Source: Micromonospora sp. WMMD1082 (GTDB taxonomy: Bacteria; Actinomycetota; Actinomycetes; Mycobacteriales; Micromonosporaceae). From it: a DNA stretch of 64,000 nt. The notes under the pieces are model-generated. The model was given only the letters and a program-made list of their open reading frames with translations, was not told where the DNA came from and did not search any database. The stretch is taken from assembly GCF_029626175.1 (NCBI RefSeq), contig NZ_JARUBM010000002.1, positions 124,001 to 188,000 of the forward strand, written 5' to 3'. Each line of letters begins with the position of its first letter. Position 1 is the stretch's first letter. A program made the translations under genes and the position numbers. Shown one piece after another: positions 62,060 through 64,000 of the stretch.

Positions 62060-62839
62060 TCAGGGAGTGGCGGTGGGGCGGCCTACTGCGCGCAGTTCCG
62101 ACAGCGCCGACGCGAACCCGTGCAGCAGGTCCGTCGCCTCGGTCAGTCGCGCCGCCGCCGGGTGTTCGGTCTCCGGGCGGTACTCCTCGGCCAGGTAGCC
62201 AGCGGCAGCCACCACCAGCCGCTCGTACGCCCCGACACCCGCCTCCAACTGCCCAGTCAGCGCCCAGTGCGCCTCGGCCAGCGGCTCACGGGCGTCGGCC
62301 GGTGCGATCTGTACCGCCCGTTCCACGCTGACCACCCGGTTGGCCAGCTCGCGCAACGACGCCTCGGCCGCTGAGGCCTCGGCCACGGCCGGCTCGGCGA
62401 GGCCGGTCAGGCGGCCCGACATCGATGCCATGGTCGAGGCGGCCCGGTCCAGCCGATCCCAGGGTTGGGCGGCGCTGGTGCCGCGTAGCGCGCTGCGGGA
62501 GCGGGCTCGGCGTACCTCGGCGACCACGCCGGCCCCGGCGGGCAGTCGTTCCACGGCGGCGACCAGGCGGGCCCGGGAGCGGGCGGCGGCCTGGGCCGGG
62601 TCGAGGGCGGGTGGGGCGGGCTGGGCGGCCAGGGCGCGCAGGTCGATCCAGCGCCACGAGGCCAGGGCGATGGAGGCGCCGGCGGCGGCGGCCCAGAAGG
62701 CGTCGGCGAGGCCGAGCCCGGCGTACGGGGTCAGGATGACGGTGGCGCCGCCGAGCCCGCCGGCCAGTACGCTCCAGCGCCGAGCGGAGCGCCGCAGCTT
62801 GCTCAGCTGCCGGAAGTAGCGGGTGCGCTCGTCTGCCAC
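62060..62839 (-). CDS. pspM: PspM-like phage-shock membrane protein
   Basis: 259 residues. A hydrophobic pair of helices near residues 20-55 (WSVLAGGLGGATVILTPYAG; GLADAFWAAAAGASIALASW) is followed by Ala/Glu-rich helices (AEASLRELANRVVSVERAVQ, EAHWALTGQLEAGVGAYERL). Location directly after pspA matches actinobacterial pspM. PspM holds PspA and other factors at the membrane in envelope stress. The GTG at 62839 (VADERTRYFRQL) has GGAGG upstream. Lies 23 bp after pspA. Confidence 0.75.
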   Translation of the reverse strand: MADERTRYFRQLSKLRRSARRWSVLAGGLGGATVILTPYAGLGLADAFWAAAAGASIALASWRWIDLRALAAQPAPPALDPAQAAARSRARLVAAVERLPAGAGVVAEVRRARSRSALRGTSAAQPWDRLDRAASTMASMSGRLTGLAEPAVAEASAAEASLRELANRVVSVERAVQIAPADAREPLAEAHWALTGQLEAGVGAYERLVVAAAGYLAEEYRPETEHPAAARLTEATDLLHGFASALSELRAVGRPTATP

Positions 62840-62862
62840 CGTGGCCTCCTCGACTCCTCCGG

Positions 62863-63726
62863 TCAGCCGGCGGCGCTCGTGTCGCCGGTGCCGCGGTCGC
62901 GGCTCATGCTGGCGCGGATCTCGTCGAGTCGGGCGACCGCCGGGTCGGCCGACGCGGGCTGCTGACCGGCCACGGCGCCGCGCTCGGGCTCGGCGCCCAG
63001 TTGCTCGCCGGCCATGCTGGCGCGGATCTGGTCCAGCCGGGCGGAGCCGGCCGTGTCTAGGGTGGCCTTCTGGATCTCCAGCATCCGGCCCTCGGCCGAG
63101 TTGCCGGCGAGTTCCGCACGGCCCATCGCGTTGGCGTAGCGGCGCTCGATGCGGTCGCGGACCTCGTCCAGGGTGGGGGTGCTGCCGGGGGCGGTGAGCG
63201 CCGACATGGACTCCAGCGAGGCGGCCACGCTCTCCTGCATCTTGGCCTGCTCCAGCTGGCTGAGCAGCTTGGCGCGCTCGGCGAGCTTCTGCTGGAGGAT
63301 CATGGAGTTGTTCTCGACCGCGCGGCGGGCCTGGCCGGCGGCGCCGAGCGCCTGGTCGTGCAGCGTCTTCAGATCCTCGGCGGCCTGCTCGGCGGAGACC
63401 AACTGGGTGGCCAGGGTCTGCGCGGACTGCTCGTAGCGCCCGGCCTCGGTCTCGTCGCCCTTGGCCCGGGCCTGGTCGGCGAGCACCAGCGCCTGGCGGG
63501 CGTTGGACTGCAACCGCTCGACGTCGGACATCTGCCGGGACAGCTTCATCTCCAGCTGACGCTGGTTGCCGATCACCGCGGCGGCCTGCTGCACGAGCGC
63601 CTGGTGCTGCCGGTGCGCCTCGTCGATGGCCTGCTGGAGCTGCACCTTCGGGTCGGCGTGCTCGTCGAGCCGGGCGCCGAAGAGCGCCATCAGGTATTTC
63701 CACCCCTTGACGAACGGGTTCGCCAT
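62863..63726 (-). CDS. pspA: PspA/IM30 phage-shock protein
   Basis: 287 residues, almost all coiled coil. N-terminus [20 protein letters not shown], then [40 protein letters not shown] and [20 protein letters not shown], as in PspA/IM30. The C-terminal part has [15 protein letters not shown], with an earlier similar [14 protein letters not shown], a repeated motif. It supports the membrane in envelope stress by forming large oligomers and binds regulators. ATG at 63726. It precedes pspM, and clgR lies upstream on the same strand. Confidence 0.93.
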   Translation of the reverse strand: MANPFVKGWKYLMALFGARLDEHADPKVQLQQAIDEAHRQHQALVQQAAAVIGNQRQLEMKLSRQMSDVERLQSNARQALVLADQARAKGDETEAGRYEQSAQTLATQLVSAEQAAEDLKTLHDQALGAAGQARRAVENNSMILQQKLAERAKLLSQLEQAKMQESVAASLESMSALTAPGSTPTLDEVRDRIERRYANAMGRAELAGNSAEGRMLEIQKATLDTAGSARLDQIRASMAGEQLGAEPERGAVAGQQPASADPAVARLDEIRASMSRDRGTGDTSAAG

Positions 63727-63898
63727 CTCCGCGGTATCCCCTCAATCACGTCGCTGCGCCTGCCCACCCCCGAGTGCCACGGGCGATGGTGGAACCATCG
63801 TCCCAGCCGGGCGCCAGCGCGGCATCCGTACCGGCGAGAGGGGACATCCGCGATCAAGCCTACGCGGCGGCGGCCATCACGACCATCGGCCACGAGGC

Positions 63899-64000
63899 TC
63901 AGGCGGCGCAGACCACGTCCCGATCGGTACGGTCGGCGGCGGGCCGGACCCGGGCGCTGCGCAGCGTCGCCTTGAGCGGGGAGTCCTGGCGTACGGAGAC
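63899..64000 (-). CDS. clgR: C-terminal end of a ClgR-like regulator (gene runs off the right edge)
   Basis: 33 residues: SVRQDSPLKATLRSARVRPA, then DRTDRDVVCAA and stop. Ending in two alanines suits the short-lived ClgR regulators degraded by ClpP, and clgR upstream of pspA is the known actinobacterial order. No HTH is visible because it lies outside the window. Identification rests on context and C-terminus. Confidence 0.6.
   Translation of the reverse strand, partial: VSVRQDSPLKATLRSARVRPAADRTDRDVVCAA

Overview
The window is very GC-rich, densely coded actinobacterial chromosome. Gene content points to Micromonosporaceae (Micromonospora/Salinispora-like): an intein-bearing recA next to recX and rny, DUF397/XRE pairs, a Spo0M-like protein, a pspA-pspM-clgR locus, and dispersed palindromes between genes. 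I saw no rRNA, tRNA or CRISPR array.

1-8.6 kb is a DNA-repair neighbourhood on the minus strand: the N-terminal part of RNase Y, RecX, RecA with a RecA-b type intein carrying a LAGLIDADG endonuclease, a DUF3046 protein, an MFS exporter, an acyl-CoA dehydrogenase and a UdgX-type uracil-DNA glycosylase. 8.7-12.3 kb holds a small cluster around a cupin_4/JmjC-like oxygenase with DUF397 and short proteins, divergent from an XRE-DUF5753/DUF397 pair. 12.4-19.2 kb holds a MocR/PdxR regulator divergent from a flavin-oxidase/acetyltransferase fusion and a LysE exporter, then Spo0M and two CNNM/CBS membrane proteins. 19.4-27.3 kb holds a secreted M28 peptidase and a tightly overlapping Mrp/Mnh Na+/H+ antiporter operon (AB fusion-C-D-E-F-G). 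27.4-36.9 kb holds the helicase Lhr, a lipoprotein, a SAM hydroxide adenosyltransferase, a CPCC protein, a secreted SH3-like protein and the 5' part of nei.

36.86-53.75 kb is a ~16.9 kb integrated element that splits nei. A serine integrase sits at its left edge. Removing the element between two shared GGTG cores restores an in-frame nei of 269 codons. The element mixes actinomycete integrative-conjugative functions (integrase, HTH replication-like protein with embedded iterons, excisionase-like HTH, TraB/FtsK translocase, SpdB-like membrane protein) with phage virion-type genes (prohead-protease-like, tail tape-measure, tail-associated) and an XRE-TPR regulator module.

53.7-64 kb resumes the chromosome: the nei 3' part, a very large multicopper-oxidase-fold protein with fibronectin III repeats that has lost most recognisable copper-ligand motifs, a truncated TPR regulator remnant, a GNAT acetyltransferase, then an AT-richer island with a secreted trypsin-like protease followed by a free-standing homologue of its prodomain. 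The window ends in the phage-shock locus (PspM, PspA and the C-terminus of ClgR).

The most unusual points are the hybrid conjugative/phage element and its reversible splitting of nei, the iterons inside its HTH gene, the protease/prodomain pair, the chain of ATGA-coupled mini-ORFs made by 53-bp repeats ahead of rny, and two families of dispersed palindromes. All functions are inferred from sequence reading alone.
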